DNA of 64,000 nucleotides, from assembly GCA_051530055.1 (NCBI GenBank), contig CM121341.1, positions 5,828,001 through 5,892,000 on the forward strand, in the 5' to 3' direction. The notes under the pieces were generated by a model. That model had not been told where the DNA came from. It saw only the letters and a list, made by a program, of their open reading frames with translations, and ran no database searches. Position numbers and translations under genes: made by a program. The first letter of the stretch is position 1. Each line of letters starts with the position of its first letter. The DNA comes from Neoechinorhynchus agilis. Taxonomy: Eukaryota > Acanthocephala. Below, piece after piece: positions 22,405 through 33,295 of this stretch.

Positions 22405-22866
22405 TTAAATCGTCCCCCGGACGCTGACCGCATTTCCTCGTTGGATTGCGAGGCTTATTCTTTGTATCAGGAAAATCCTCTCGCGTCGCTCCCCTGTTTG
22501 TGCTGCAAGTCGTCGTCCGAGTTCGGCACAAAAGCTTCGTGCCGAAGATCCCAGCGCCCCTTGTGTCGCCACGCCGAAAGGAAGGAAAATGTAATTTTGT
22601 TTGAGCTCATTGTATTTCTCCGCTTTCCTCCTTTCGGCGGCACTCGCTGCTCCTCCCGTCTCCGCTAAAGCATCTTGCCGGTTGGACAGGGCGAGTGAGT
22701 CCACGCATTTTGCGTCCCAAATTAGACTCTTCCCTTCTTTCCAAGGGAAAACGGTTATACCGTCTGGACGCTTACCATCCGAGCGACAGAGGTGATTGGG
22801 CTCCAGGATGGTTGGAACGTGGATCGAGTTCAGAGCTCTGCTAATGATCGCGTTGACATCGACAGA
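22405..22866 (-). mobile_element. LINE C-terminal fragment (restriction-like endonuclease)
   Basis: Minus-strand frame with RPDG at the start of the endonuclease core, WKEGKSLIWDAKCVDS carrying the second acidic residue, the block AETGGAASAAERRKAEKY, PFGVATQGALGSSA, and the tail QRISLAIQRGNAVSV. These are signatures of non-LTR retrotransposons whose C-terminus is a restriction-like endonuclease. Its coding is open over about 150 residues, so the copy is fairly young, but it is cut off upstream near 22866. The same family occurs at 29.9, 49-50 and 59.8-60.4 kb. Confidence 0.85.
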
Positions 22867-22935
22867 GAAAATCCTTCGGGTTAGTCAAAGCATATTATTT
22901 TGGTCAAAATAATCCGCCGGTCATGATTTATAGGG

Positions 22936-23148
22936 GAAATATTTCGAAAGAGGAGGTAACCTCGCCTCATCAGTCATCTAAAAATGGGTTTTTCACCTTA
23001 AAGTTTTAAGCTCGAGTGAGCGGGATCGCCAAACTCGAAGTTGGGGGACTAATTATCCGCTCCGCGCATTCGAGCTTAAAACTTTAAGGTGAAAAAGCCA
23101 TTTTTAGATGACTGATGAGGCGAGGTTACCTCCTCTTTCGAAATATCT
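22936..23148. mobile_element. Foldback/MITE element, about 80-bp terminal inverted repeats
   Basis: Left arm 22936-23016 and right arm 23071-23148 are reverse complements with very few mismatches, around a roughly 54-bp loop. The outer end reads gaaatatttcgaaagagg. The element lies between the two halves of a LINE and carries no gene. Related single ends occur at 8967 and 24517. High arm identity argues for recent insertion or ongoing arm homogenisation. Confidence 0.9.
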
Positions 23149-23159
23149 CAAATAAATCA

Positions 23160-23950
23160 AATAAGTTACGACCGGGAGTATATTCACCAAAATTATAATT
23201 ATTAAATTCGTTGGTGGATGATAGAATGCGAACTGCGCCTCACCATCGGCGAGTTTAGAAGACACTCTCCGGGTCATTGAACGGGTTGAAACTCGGCTCG
23301 GATTCTGTGGCTTTGAAAAATCTCCCCTAAAAATGCGAGCTTTGCGTAGGACATCTCCAAACGAATTGTCGAAGGAGGACACCCGGCTTTTGATGAGGGT
23401 AACAAGGGACTCGTCAGACGGAACTCCAGCACACCAGTCTCGGGAATGCGAAAAGGCGTAGATATTTTGGTATTCGTCTCGAGACAGTCGTTAACCTCGA
23501 GCGCCCTTTGGGATCCGTTTCAAGATGTTTCTGGGTAGCGCACGATCTCCAGCAACGAAGAGGTGCAATAAACGATGTTTTGGATGTTCGGACGAGGTTC
23601 AGTGAGCTGAGGAGCAGAGTTTGTTAGCAGAAGACCAACACATCGGGAATCCCTTGGGCCGTGAGTCCAAAATTCTCCCGATTTCGTAAATGTTGAGACC
23701 TTCGGATATCGGGCATCGTTGGCCTCACCTCCCAGAGTACTTGAAATTTCCGTTTGCCGCTTGTTCTCTACTGGTTGTTCGGACCAAATTTGATTTTGTG
23801 AATTTGCAGCGTCGGTCCTCTCGTGAGAGGGTTTGTGTCCGCAGCGACGGGCGTGGCCGGTGCGGCGAATCGTGGTTTGGTGAGGTGGTTAAGTCCCGAG
23901 TGGAGCGAGGGGACGGCGGTGGAATCGTTGACATGCCGATTGCTTGTAAG
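23160..23950 (-). mobile_element. Probable LINE N-terminal region, decayed
   Basis: GC-richer minus-strand sequence in several frames. One frame reads through IYAFSHSRDWCAGVPSDESL and FDNSFGDVLRKARIF. Another region contains CPISEGLNIY, a decayed version of the zinc-finger phrase (RGLNIH) found before the reverse transcriptase of this LINE type. Position next to the C-terminal fragment at 22405-22866 supports one old insertion with internal loss and a foldback insertion. Assignment is weaker than for the C-terminal piece. Confidence 0.45.
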
Positions 23951-24660
23951 TTTTTGATAATTCGCTATGAAAAAAAGTAAATGATGAACATCTTTACAAA
24001 ATCAACATAATCGAATTTGAACACGAAAAAGCTGATGAGAATTCATTGAGTCCAACGACTTTGATCTTTAACAATGTTCAAAAAATTGAATTGTTCGATC
24101 GGATTTTGTCTCTCTCGTTAAACATAAAACTCTTTTGAAGACATCTTCGATCTGTCAAATATCAACTTGAAAAAAAGGGATCCAATGTAACCACGTATTG
24201 GTTTGCTAATGAAGAAAATCCTGCTTTTATAGGTTTCGGTTGGGAAACAATAGCTTGAAAGTGTTTTAAAAACAACCACAAGGACGTTTTTCCTCTAATG
24301 GACAAAAACAGAAGCCCGAACGCAATTTTCGTTAAATTTGGACTATTTCCATATATATATTGAATGGTGGTTGTGATGAACATAATCCCCGCCCCCCCAA
24401 GTGCAGAACATATCCTTGGCTATCCAGCGAGGAAACGCAGCGAGTGTCTTGGGGACGGTGAAGGACAATTGAGAATAATATAAGTTAATAAATTTCTTAA
24501 GTATTAAAGATAATAAGGAAATATTTCGAAAGAAGAAAAGCTTCTTTTTTGTTTGAATATCAATTTTTGTTGGCATGATAAGCAAAGAACGCACTGAGAA
24601 GAGAACAAGATTAGAATTGTTTACGAGTCTCTCAAAAACGTGGTGATCTTCACGAAGCGC
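23951..24660. other. Spacer with short homology to the CHMP5 5' region
   Basis: At 23958-24000 the plus strand reads ataattcgctatgaaaaaaa and continues similar to the sequence over the in-frame leader of CHMP5 (27792-27835), including tgatgaacat and tttacaa. A foldback end lies near 24373 and another near 24517. I see no intact gene. Confidence 0.4.
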
Positions 24661-24689
24661 TCACGTTTGTGTGTTTCGATTTCGAACTC

Positions 24690-25675
24690 ATGAAGCCGCA
24701 AAGTCCATTGAGTAATTTTGAGATCCTTCAAGACGCATTACGGAGATCTTTTCCGGTCAACGTTCCTCGACGTTTGGCAAAATCATTTGTCTACGTTCCT
24801 CCATCTTACGAACAAGATTTCATATATTATATCACGGACTTGGTTCTTCGTTCCTTGGTGATCCTCGCATCGCTCGTTCTCATCATTGACGTATTTGCGA
24901 ACAGTCAATCTCGGAATGTCCGTAACAAACTGCTCGTTACGTTGGCGATCTATACATTCGATTGGGTTTTTGTTTCCCCCAAAAAACTCCTAATCGACTG
25001 TTTTACAACGTGTGCATGTTTATTCTGTTGATCATAAGAGAAGAAGTCAAAATGAGCGATACCGCTGAAACTGTCCTTTTAGCCGTCATGTTGTTCTTCT
25101 CACTAAACCAATCGTGTCTCCTACTCGCAAGTTCATTCGATGCTTTATTGATGTTTACGCCATTTCGTTGGTCCACGTTCGTTGAACACCGAGTCCTGTG
25201 TTACGTGGCCGCTTCAACGACCCTTTCAATATTCATCCCAATCATCTTCACCGAACTCAGTCTCGACATTCACTCGTTCGATCCAACGGTCGATATGTTC
25301 AAAGCTGAATTCTATCTACTGCTCAATTTCATCCCAAACACCGTCATTCTGGTCATAAACAGTCTCGTTTGTTTCCTCGTTTTTAGACAAATACGAGGAT
25401 CATTCGTCAGCTCAAGACACATAAGAGAATCCGATGTCGCACTCGAAATCAAAGCGTACCTCCGGTTATTCCTAACGTCCGGCATATGCATCCCTCTCAG
25501 TGGATGCGCTTATCTCCTCTCAAGCACAAACCTAAAAGTCATCCTTCTTGTCTTTTTCGCCTTTCCAAATATCGCCATCTTCCTCTTTGCGGCCAATCTA
25601 AGACAACTCCAAACAAGCGCAATCGCACACATCACCGAAAAATATCCTTGTCTCTCCCTTAAATCTCACAAATAA
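24690..25675 (+). CDS. Divergent seven-transmembrane receptor
   Basis: About 325 residues with seven hydrophobic segments: ITDLVLRSLVILASLVLIIDV, LLVTLAIYTFDWVFV, TVLLAVMLFFSLNQSCLLLA, VLCYVAASTTLSIFIPIIF, FYLLLNFIPNTVILVINSLV, LRLFLTSGICIPLSGCAYLL and LKVILLVFFAFPNIAIFLFAA. The pattern suits a G-protein-coupled or chemoreceptor-like protein, but no family-defining DRY or NPxxY motif is clear. The frame changes between the second and third segments near 24965-24990, where runs of T, C and A occur. No GT-AG pair with correct phase fixes it, so a homopolymer length error or a real frameshift is likely. Stop at 25673. Confidence 0.6.
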
Positions 25676-25770
25676 ACCTTTTTTTGGCCTGAACTCTTTT
25701 TCTCGAACAATGATCGATTCAGTCGCAAGAGAATCGCGGAGAAGCTCAATGACCAACGAGATTAACATTG

Positions 25771-26185
25771 CTGATAAAGGTGAAGAAAATAAGAACTGAG
25801 AAATTCGATTTTATTGTGAATTTTCGGCCTTAGCGTAGGCCTTCTTCAGACTATTGCTTGTAAGTTTTTAGTACACTTTTCTGGTCCGTTCAACAAATCG
25901 ATTACTTTCACCACCTTCATCCTTCACTTTTTCTCCTTTAATTTTCTTAATTTCTCTAACAAACTCCTTGAATCCTTCATCGTCTTTCACATCACCTAAC
26001 AGCTCGTCCACCATTTTCCGTCTTCTCATAAACCCATCTCCATCCTGTTTAGACGGGTTGGTGAGTAGCAGCGATGTTGCGTCTACGAACAAAAGCAATA
26101 GTCTGAAGAAGACCTACGCTAAGGCCGAAAATTCACAATAAAATCGAATTTCTCAGTTCTTATTTTCTTCACCATATTTTATCAG
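25771..26185. mobile_element. Foldback element with about 87-bp arms and a coding-like core
   Basis: Left arm 25771-25857 is the reverse complement of right arm 26094-26185, with small indels. Both arms include the phrase aagaactgagaaattcgatt. The roughly 236-bp core holds a minus-strand frame ending in a stop (RRKMVDELLGDVKDDEGFKE, then a charged Lys/Glu-rich tail) that looks like protein sequence rather than noise. Either the element captured a host exon or it brackets its own small gene. The core frame is not continuous with any outside exon I can find. Confidence 0.75.
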
Positions 26186-26696
26186 ATTATAAACTCTGTC
26201 TTCATAGCTTGGGTTAAGGGGATTCCTCGTCCATTCATCCCTTGCGATGAATTCTCCCGACGGCCTTGAAGCATTTTGAACCATTTGACATGCTCGGCAC
26301 AACTATGGCGAAAAACTTCGATACCAATCTTAACATTGGCGTTGTAGTCGCCTTTTTTGATTCTTAAATTACGGACACACGCAGCCAACACCGATTTCGG
26401 GGATCAGACCAGCGTCCAAATAACAAATCAGCTAAAAACGTATTGAAACACAACTTCCAGAGTCGTGCAATGACGTAATCAATGACGTCTTTACCGAATC
26501 ACAAGCACGGAAGAATCGTAGCGCACAGGTTTCCGAGTTCGGATCCTTTTCTAGAATTCGAATCTCGAGGCGGGACAAAAAATAGCCATATCAGGTTCTA
26601 AAAAATGGGGAATGGTAGTTTCCGGTCGTCGTCTTTCACCGCAAAATAAGTTAAGAGTCATTCCTATGCCCAAGTTATTCTGGAGAAGTGATGATC
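26186..26696. other. Unassigned spacer
   Basis: A minus-strand frame at 26391-26182 (about 69 residues including KKGDYNANVKIGIEVFRHS) runs into the foldback arm. It might be an exon of a broken gene. The rest, to the start of the satellite, shows nothing recognisable. Confidence 0.3.
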
Positions 26697-27783
26697 AATT
26701 TGTTTTTGCTTTCTCGTCTCAATACCACACGGTCTTCCGATATCGATTTTATTCCAATAATGATTGTGTTTTGTTTACCTTGATTAAATGAAAGTATTGC
26801 CATTTGATCGTCGGATAATTAATTTGTTTTTGCTTTCTCGTCTCCATACCACACGGTCTTCCGATATCGATTTTATTCCAATAATGATTGTGTTTTGTTT
26901 ACCTTGATTAAATGAAAGTATTGCCATTTGATCGTCGGATAATTAATTTGTTTTTGCTTTCTCGTCTCCATACCACACGGTCTTCCGATATCGATTTTAT
27001 TCCAATAATGATTGTGTTTTGTTTACCTTGATTAAATGAAAGTATTGCCATTTGATCGTCGGATAATTAATTTGTTTTGCTTTCTCGTCTCATACCACAC
27101 GGTCTTCCGATATCGATTTTATTCCAATAATGATTGTGTTTTGTTTACCTTGATTAAATGAAAGTATTGCCATTTGATCGTCGGATAATTAATTTGTTTT
27201 GCTTTCTCGTCTCCATACCACACGGTCTTCCGATATCGATTTTATTCCAATAATGATTGTGTTTGTTTACCTTGATTAAATGAAAGTATTGCCATTTGAT
27301 CGTCGGATAATTAATTTGTTTTTGCTTTCTCGTCTCCATACCACACGGTCTTCCGATATCGATTTTATTCAATAATGATTGTGTTTTGTTTACCTTGATT
27401 AAATGAAAGTATTGCCATTTGATCGTCGGATAATTAATTTGTTTTGCTTTCTCGTCTAATACCACGGTCTTCCGATATCGATTTTATTCCAATAATGATT
27501 GTGTTTTGTTTACCTTGATTAAATGAAAGTATTGCCATTTGATCGTCGGATAATTAATTTGTTTTTGCTTTCTCGTCTCCATACCACACGGTCTTCCGAT
27601 ATCGATTTTATTCCAATAATGATTGTGTTTTGTTTACCTTGATTAAATGAAAGTATTGCCATTTGATCGTCGGATAATTAATTTGTTTTTGCTTTCTCGT
27701 CTCCATACCACACGGTCTTCCGATATCGATTTTATTCCAATAATGATTGTGTTTTGTTTACCTTGATTAAATGAAAGTATTAC
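26697..27783. repeat. 124-bp satellite array, about 8.8 copies
   Basis: Units recur every 124 bp (aatttg at 26697, 26821, 26945 and on), each containing cttccgatatcgattttatt. Copies differ mainly by one-base losses in short homopolymers, as expected from either slippage or long-read consensus errors. The array ends within about 80 bp of the CHMP5 initiator, so it occupies the promoter or leader of that gene. Confidence 0.97.
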
Positions 27784-27861
27784 AATTCTTATAATTCGCC
27801 ATGGAAAATGTAATTGATGAACATGTTTACAATATTGCCGAATATAGCGACTTTTCAAGAT

Positions 27862-28684
27862 ATATGAATCGATTATTTGGTCAGCGGAAGTCGACGGGTA
27901 ACGAGAGCACTTTGGGCGACTGTGTCTCTAACCTGGACGCACGCGCCGACACAATATCCCAGAAGATTGATAAACTCAATGCCGATTTAAAGAAACTTAG
28001 TGATCAAATATCTCGTCTACCGAGCACGAGTCCCGCAAGACAACTCCTTAGAAAGCGTGCCGCTACAATTCTGAGGCAACGTAAGCAGTATGAACAACAG
28101 TTGGAGCAACTACGGGCTCAATCGTTCAATATTGATCAACAGCGAATGATGATTGACACTGTCCGGGATTCTAAAGCAACGGTGGACGCTATGAAGGTCG
28201 GTGTAAAGCAAATGAAGAAGCAGATGAAGACCGTACGCGTAGGCTGCGAATTGTATTCACCTCTTTTAAAAATCGAGATGTTTTTAAATATCTTTAATAT
28301 TAGTTCTGCTGGAAGAGTAAAATTCGAATTTGTTTCTAAGTTTGTCGTCATTTGGTGAATACAATTTGCGCTATAAACGATATTGATCGCATTCAGGATG
28401 AGATGGAAGATTACATGTTGGAAGCGGACGATATTCAAGAAGCTCTTAGCCGCCAGCACGGTACTATGGACATCGACGAACGTGAACTTGAGGCCGAATT
28501 AGAATTGATAGCTCAGGAAATGGTGGTAGATGGAACTGGAATCGAGGAAGATAACACCACAGTGGGAGAGGAGTTAGCCAGAGCTCCTCTTGTACCTCAT
28601 CGTGAACCCCAACGACGAGAGCCAAAACAACAAGTGGAATTGGACGAATTCGGTCTTCCTATCCTACCCTCATCTCACAATTAA
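27862..28684 (+). CDS. CHMP5: CHMP5 (ESCRT-III subunit), one unusual intron
   Basis: ESCRT-III protein of multivesicular-body sorting and membrane scission. Start at MNRLFG (27862), as in animals; the frame is open 20 codons upstream. Exon 1 carries LDARADTISQKIDKLNADLKK and AMKVGVKQMKKQMKTVR. Exon 2 carries EMEDYMLEADDIQEALS, the acidic helix ELEAELELIAQEM and the C-terminal MIT-interacting tail DEFGLPILPSS. Residue-by-residue alignment to human CHMP5 needs VR-VG joined to DIDRIQ, which places the intron at 28245-28378 (134 nt). That interval has no GT-AG ends but is bounded by inverted repeats of about 16 bp. A GT-AG alternative (28233 to 28396) would delete about ten conserved residues. 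Confidence 0.9.
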
Positions 28685-29094
28685 AATCAGCACTTTACAA
28701 TAAAGACCGTATCGTTTGATTCGTCTCCTTGACGGCAATAATGACACATTCACTGGCTGTGGGTTCGATCTTCTTTGGAGATGGATACGACGACGCTCTT
28801 ACCAATTGTTAAAGCAAAAAAGACAGAAACCAACTTTACAACGCTCGCACGAACCAAATCCAGCCTGATTCCATTGTCCAAATTCCCGCATTTACCGTAC
28901 TTCTCGCAAATATTAAGAGTGCAATATAGTCTTGAGGCCGTAGTTTTGCCAAATATGAGCTGATATGGGCACTCAAATAGTTTTTTTACAGAAACCGTGG
29001 ACGCAATAACGTAGAGGTCGGCATTGGTCCATCCGCCGTCCGATATGGCATGCGATCCGACATAGAATCCATCGATTCATTTGTTGGATTGTCA
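28685..29094. other. Spacer with SINE-like debris
   Basis: The phrase catcgattcatttgttggat at 29066 resembles the distal part of the SINE copy near 43835 (ccgattcattggtttggac). Otherwise nothing is recognisable. A short plus-strand frame at 28775-28963 has no protein character. Confidence 0.35.
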
Positions 29095-29168
29095 GCTGAA
29101 TTTCTCGACCGCAGGTATATATTTTTATTATGAAAAAAGAAATATATACATGCGGTCGAGAAATTCGG
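29095..29168. repeat. Hairpin-forming inverted repeat
   Basis: The stretch gaatttctcgaccgcaggta at 29096 is followed, after a short AT-rich centre, by its reverse complement ending near 29165 (tgcggtcgagaaattcgg). Arms are about 28 bp with few mismatches. It sits at the 5' edge of the SINE copy below and may be a foldback remnant. Confidence 0.75.
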
Positions 29169-29194
29169 TTGACAATGCAAAAAATGATAAAACA

Positions 29195-29440
29195 TGGGGT
29201 TGAGCTAACCGATTTCGTCGGCTGAGTTTGTACATTTCGTAGTTGTGTAGAGGTGGTCTTGTGGATTTGTGATCCACAATTCGAATCCACGATTGCCGAT
29301 GACGAACTACCAAAGGGGACGACTTCGATGAAGCGAACCGAAAACTCACTGATGAGTCCCGCCTTCTCCTGGTGAGGTATCTGAGGATCCGGACGGGGAT
29401 GTACGAACTCTTTAACTGTTGTTCTTCACAGTTTATGTGG
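29195..29440 (+). mobile_element. tRNA-derived SINE, diverged copy
   Basis: Aligns with the minus-strand copy at 43772-44113: shared phrases include gtttgtacatt, gtagttgtg, gaggtggtc, ccaaaggggacga, actcactgatgagtccc and gaggtatctgag. A polymerase III B box (attcgaatcc, about 29279) follows an A-box-like gaggtggtcttgtgg. The tRNA-like spacing is shortened here, so this copy is probably inactive. Confidence 0.65.
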
Positions 29441-29925
29441 CCATATCACTTCTCTGATGTAAAACATATAAGATTCGATTGCCGGAAGTGCTAAAATAAT
29501 TCACAGTAAAAAAAAGAAATCCATCGATTCTATGCATTCATTGTTGAGTTCGTGGCAGTCACTATAGCAGACAACTAAATGAGATAATTTTCAGAGCAAT
29601 GAACCTTCTAGGATTACAAGGTCGTTGTTTTCTGTGATATTTGTCTCAAAATATAATTAGCGTTCGTTCTTACTAATTGAATAATAGACGATCTTACACG
29701 CGACTCCATCATGTTAAATTTGTGCACCACAAACAAGTTTTAGCTTGTAGTGGGCGTTTCTTTTGCCGTTCATGCAATCCAGGACGGCGTAAACGTCTGT
29801 TGCTCCTCCTCTGATTTGGGTCACTTATTTCAGTTTTGATCTCTAGTTGCTTTCAGTTAAATCGATCAGAGAAATCCTTATGAGTGTTAGCGGTCGAAAA
29901 AAAGTATCTCATGAAATATTTGAGA
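29441..29925. other. Spacer
   Basis: No protein-like frame and no repeat that I can relate to other parts of the window. Confidence 0.35.
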
Positions 29926-30165
29926 TTGCGTTGCTCGAATTCGGCGGGAGGTGGTGAGTGAGCGCTCGGCAGCTCGGCACTCTCTCTGCTCAAGGATCTC
30001 TCGAAGAAATTGAGAGAGGCAACCGGAGACTCAAGAGCAGGCTTATTTCTTCGACAAAATATCTCGCTGGCAGTACAACGGGGCAATGCTGCCAGCGTGA
30101 TGGCGACGGTCGAGGAAGGACAAAAGCTGGAATTTGGTGGGAGGTGGTGAATGTAAAGAAAAGTC
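29926..30165 (+). mobile_element. LINE 3'-end fragment
   Basis: Plus-strand sequence encodes ALGSSALSLLKDLSKKLRE, then RQNISLAVQRGNAASVMATV and EEGQKLEFGGRW, collinear with the C-termini of the LINE copies at 22.4, 49 and 60.2 kb. It is only about 240 bp long, so it is strongly 5'-truncated, as is usual for LINE insertions. Confidence 0.8.
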
Positions 30166-31176
30166 GATACTCATTATTTAAAAACTTACAAGCAATAGCG
30201 ACTGAAAAAAAAATGATTAATTGTCGAGAAATGAAGATTGATTGAATTTCAAAAATCTACAATAAAAAAAATTGAATTTCAACTGTCTCTCTCTGTCTAA
30301 CCCACAACATCGTTTTGATTTAACGCGATTTCTCAGATTATAGAGAATCGCTCATATAAAAATTTCGCTCGCCGAAAAACTTACGACTTCTTCATCATTC
30401 ACCCAATTTTTTTTTCTAAATCTACAAGAATTATCCGTACACTCGGGTTTTTTTACATTGTTGTCCTGGCCTGAAAATTTTGTATAATAAGTCAACGCAC
30501 TCAAATGTTAAATTTCGGAAACAATTTCGTTGATCGATAATGAAGACGCTAAAGTTCTCATAAAAAAGGCGGTATCTAATTATGGCGCACTGTCAGTTGA
30601 AGGAAAGTGAGATTTAAATAAACTTTTACCGGATGAAGAAATGCTTTAGATAAATTGCCTATTCTGTATCACACATTATTATGTCCTTGACTACGGCTTA
30701 TAAAAGAGTCTTAAGGAGATATCCTTCATATACATTTCCGGCGCAAAATTTCTGTTTAAAAGTTCTATTGTTGTTTTCCAGCGTTCTTTTTCCGAAATCT
30801 TTGCCCTGTCGTGATTTATCTAAATGTTGAGACCGTATAAGAAACGGTTGGACTCCGCTGCTATAGACGATGATAACTCCAAAAAGAATGATTGGTTATG
30901 TTTTTCATGCGTACAACGAGAGCAAAATATAGGTTAGCGGGTTCATGAAGTTCCGGGCTCTTTCGACCGTTACAGCACCAGGACGACACCTTGAGAGATT
31001 TCTTAAAAAGTTGATCTAGAAAAGGTTTATTTAGAATAGATCACTGAAGAAATAGATTGCCTGCCCCATATGACTTAGCCGAGTTCGCCTTCTGATTCAC
31101 TGCAAAGGGTTTATTCCGCGTATCTAGAAACAAAATGTTACAAAAAAGGTCATTAAATTCTCGCTTTTTCGCTTAT
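30166..31176. other. Intergenic spacer
   Basis: AT-rich sequence downstream of the innexin gene. It contains (CT)n-like and poly(A/T) tracts around 30260-30410. The phrase aaaacttacaagcaatag at about 30180 recurs inverted at 23938 and 25852. No gene recognised. Confidence 0.4.
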
Positions 31177-33295
31177 TTACAAATTACACGGATTCGTACT
31201 CACTGCCGAATCATGCCGATATACGGAAGCGACTGCATTATTTGAGATACTACGCTTGATTGAAGACCGACTTGTTTTTCGGTTATTCTGCTTCGAAGAG
31301 TATTGCATCCATAGACTCTGGATTATCTCGGTACATACGAAATCACTTGTATTGGTCGATAGCAACCGGAGCATAAAGATTCCGTCGGTTTCTAGGTAGC
31401 TGTAGATGAAATGGTCACACGAAGCCGGCGCTTTTAACTCGAACATTTTGTTTCTGTTGGCCATTAGCCGGAGACGTCGTTCAATGTAATTGTAGCGCTT
31501 TGACGGCAGGAATCGCATAGCCCAAACTGCGATGTCGTAAACGGTCACGACAAGAACGATAATGTACCAGAACCAAATGAACGTAAAGATTTGTTGATTG
31601 AACAAATTGATCGGGAGAACGCATTGAACGGTGTATTGATGAGATATTTGTGGATGACCGGGTTCTCGGACTTTTAGGTCACACAGTGTGACCTTGGGAA
31701 AGTACTTGCTAGAACTGTCCCATCCTTGTCCTGCTAACATCCTCTTTAAGACTTCTATGCCGAATAACTGAAACTTTTGACCCAAAAACTCACTTAGCAA
31801 GAATATTTGACATATTACATTGAGGCCAAACATACACTTCACTGAGAAATAAAGAATTATAAGATAGTTGCCTAAGAATCGACCTGAAATGCAACTAATT
31901 AACGATATAGAGTACCGTAAACAGTTCATCGTTCTGTTCTCTGTCCACCTACAGAATCGTGATCAGGAATGCGAAATCGATTTGCGCCTTTTACCCAATA
32001 TCATTTAAATTCTATATTTAACATTGTACAGTTTCTGCCTCGATAGTGATGGCAAAAAAAATGTTTATCTGACAAACCACTTTCAGGCGCCTATTATTCC
32101 TTTTTGGTTACGATATAAATAATATTGGAGCATTTCAACAACTAAAACTATCTCAAGTTCATTTAATCATGTGATTAAAACGTTTTGTGCATAATTTTCC
32201 CTCAACTGTCACGTTTTTTAAAAAGTTTCAGTTTTTCCATTAACATTTGAGAATACATAGGAAACATTTCAGCCAAAGAGTGACCAATAATTCGTATGAA
32301 AGTAAAAAACGACATCACCGGGTTCTTTTTCTTCATTTTTGAAACTCTCAGTGTAACCAGCGAAAAGTAAACGCAAATTTTAAGTTGTTTACTAATTCCG
32401 CGCTGGATAAAAGATGTTTCATATGAACAAACTACCTCTTATCCGAGGAGGATTACTACAATTTAAGATTTGCAAATGTAGCCTATCAATAAGAGATATT
32501 CTTATTGTTGGTCTCCCTTTGTAGTTTTCAAGACCAAAGTTCCCCACCTAACTTATTAAATGTAGGGTTAAAAATAAAGTTGCCCCTTGTGGAAAAGTGT
32601 CATTTCCATATTTTAGCACTTGGTTTTTCATGTGTGCATGTAAATTAGAACTATAATCGTTGCTAACAACTATTGGAAGGTTTGTCTGGACGACAACCAA
32701 AAAAAAGAAGAAGTCTAAATCGTATGTTCGACTTGGACGAATTACCGGTGAAATACATTAACTGATCACAATTGATTCGTGGATCATCGACGTATTGGTC
32801 AATGGTGGAGACTAGATAGTTCATGAGAGTTTTCCTCTTCTCAAACTTCTCAACGCTTTTATAACTAGCAGCCGCTTCCACTAGGTCTTTAATATCAATT
32901 CCACTTCGTCTAGATAAAGTCCTCCATGCAATGTGAGGAAGATAGAAGGAAAACGCCTGTAGAAGAAGGATGAATGGAACCCATTGATAGTAGCGAATTT
33001 CATATTTTCGGCGTTCAATGCTATCTTTTGGTAGTTTCTGATCGACTGGAATATAATAGGTGTTCGATACCCAACAAATATCGTTGACATATTCCTCGTA
33101 GTTACGTGTGAATTGAGCAGGGACCCAACATTGGATTTGCTTGGTGCCGAATTGGCGATTCGTTACGATGATTGCAAAAATAACAAGAATTGCAACTGTA
33201 TATTTGTAGCTGAGTCTGTCGGCAAAGTCATCATCGTAGCGTTCCACTCCGAAGACTAGAGCTGGTAGTCGAGTTACTGCTCCTAGAATATCCAT
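31177..33295 (-). CDS. Innexin gap-junction channel protein, two exons
   Basis: Four-pass protostome gap-junction subunit. Exon 1 (33295-about 32680) starts MDILGAVTRLPALVFG and carries DDDFADRLSYKYT, TM1, the first extracellular loop with paired cysteines (QCWVPAQFT, CWVSNTYY), the family signature YYQWVPFILLLQA in TM2 and the cytoplasmic RSGIDIKDLVEAA. Exon 2 (about 31904-31177) carries GNYLIILYFSV (TM3), the second loop with CDLKVREPG and QCVLPINLF, TM4 and a Ser/Arg-rich cytosolic tail. The intron (about 780 nt) ends in gcatttcag. Joining FGC to RFLGNYL restores the normal innexin sequence; the donor is probably gtcgtcc near 32684. Total length, about 450 residues, is typical. Confidence 0.9.

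Noticed and set aside
26697-27783. CRISPR array
   Set aside because: The whole 124-bp unit is repeated without variable spacers, and the window is clearly eukaryotic.
27154-27858. Minus-strand repeated frames with QINYPTIKWQYFH
   Set aside because: Translations of the 124-bp satellite; frame changes with every unit.
29310-29380. Possible hammerhead ribozyme in the SINE body (CTGATGAGTCCC with GGGGACGA upstream)
   Set aside because: The two core parts are in the order of a stem-II-open ribozyme, but neither this copy nor the 43.9-kb copy has a UH cleavage site with stems I and III that pair. The GAAA core is lost in this copy.
31904-32690. Inverted-repeat-type boundaries for the innexin intron
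   Set aside because: A weak TCGxCCxGA pairing exists, but the GT-AG reading restores the conserved GNYL segment, so an ordinary intron is preferred.
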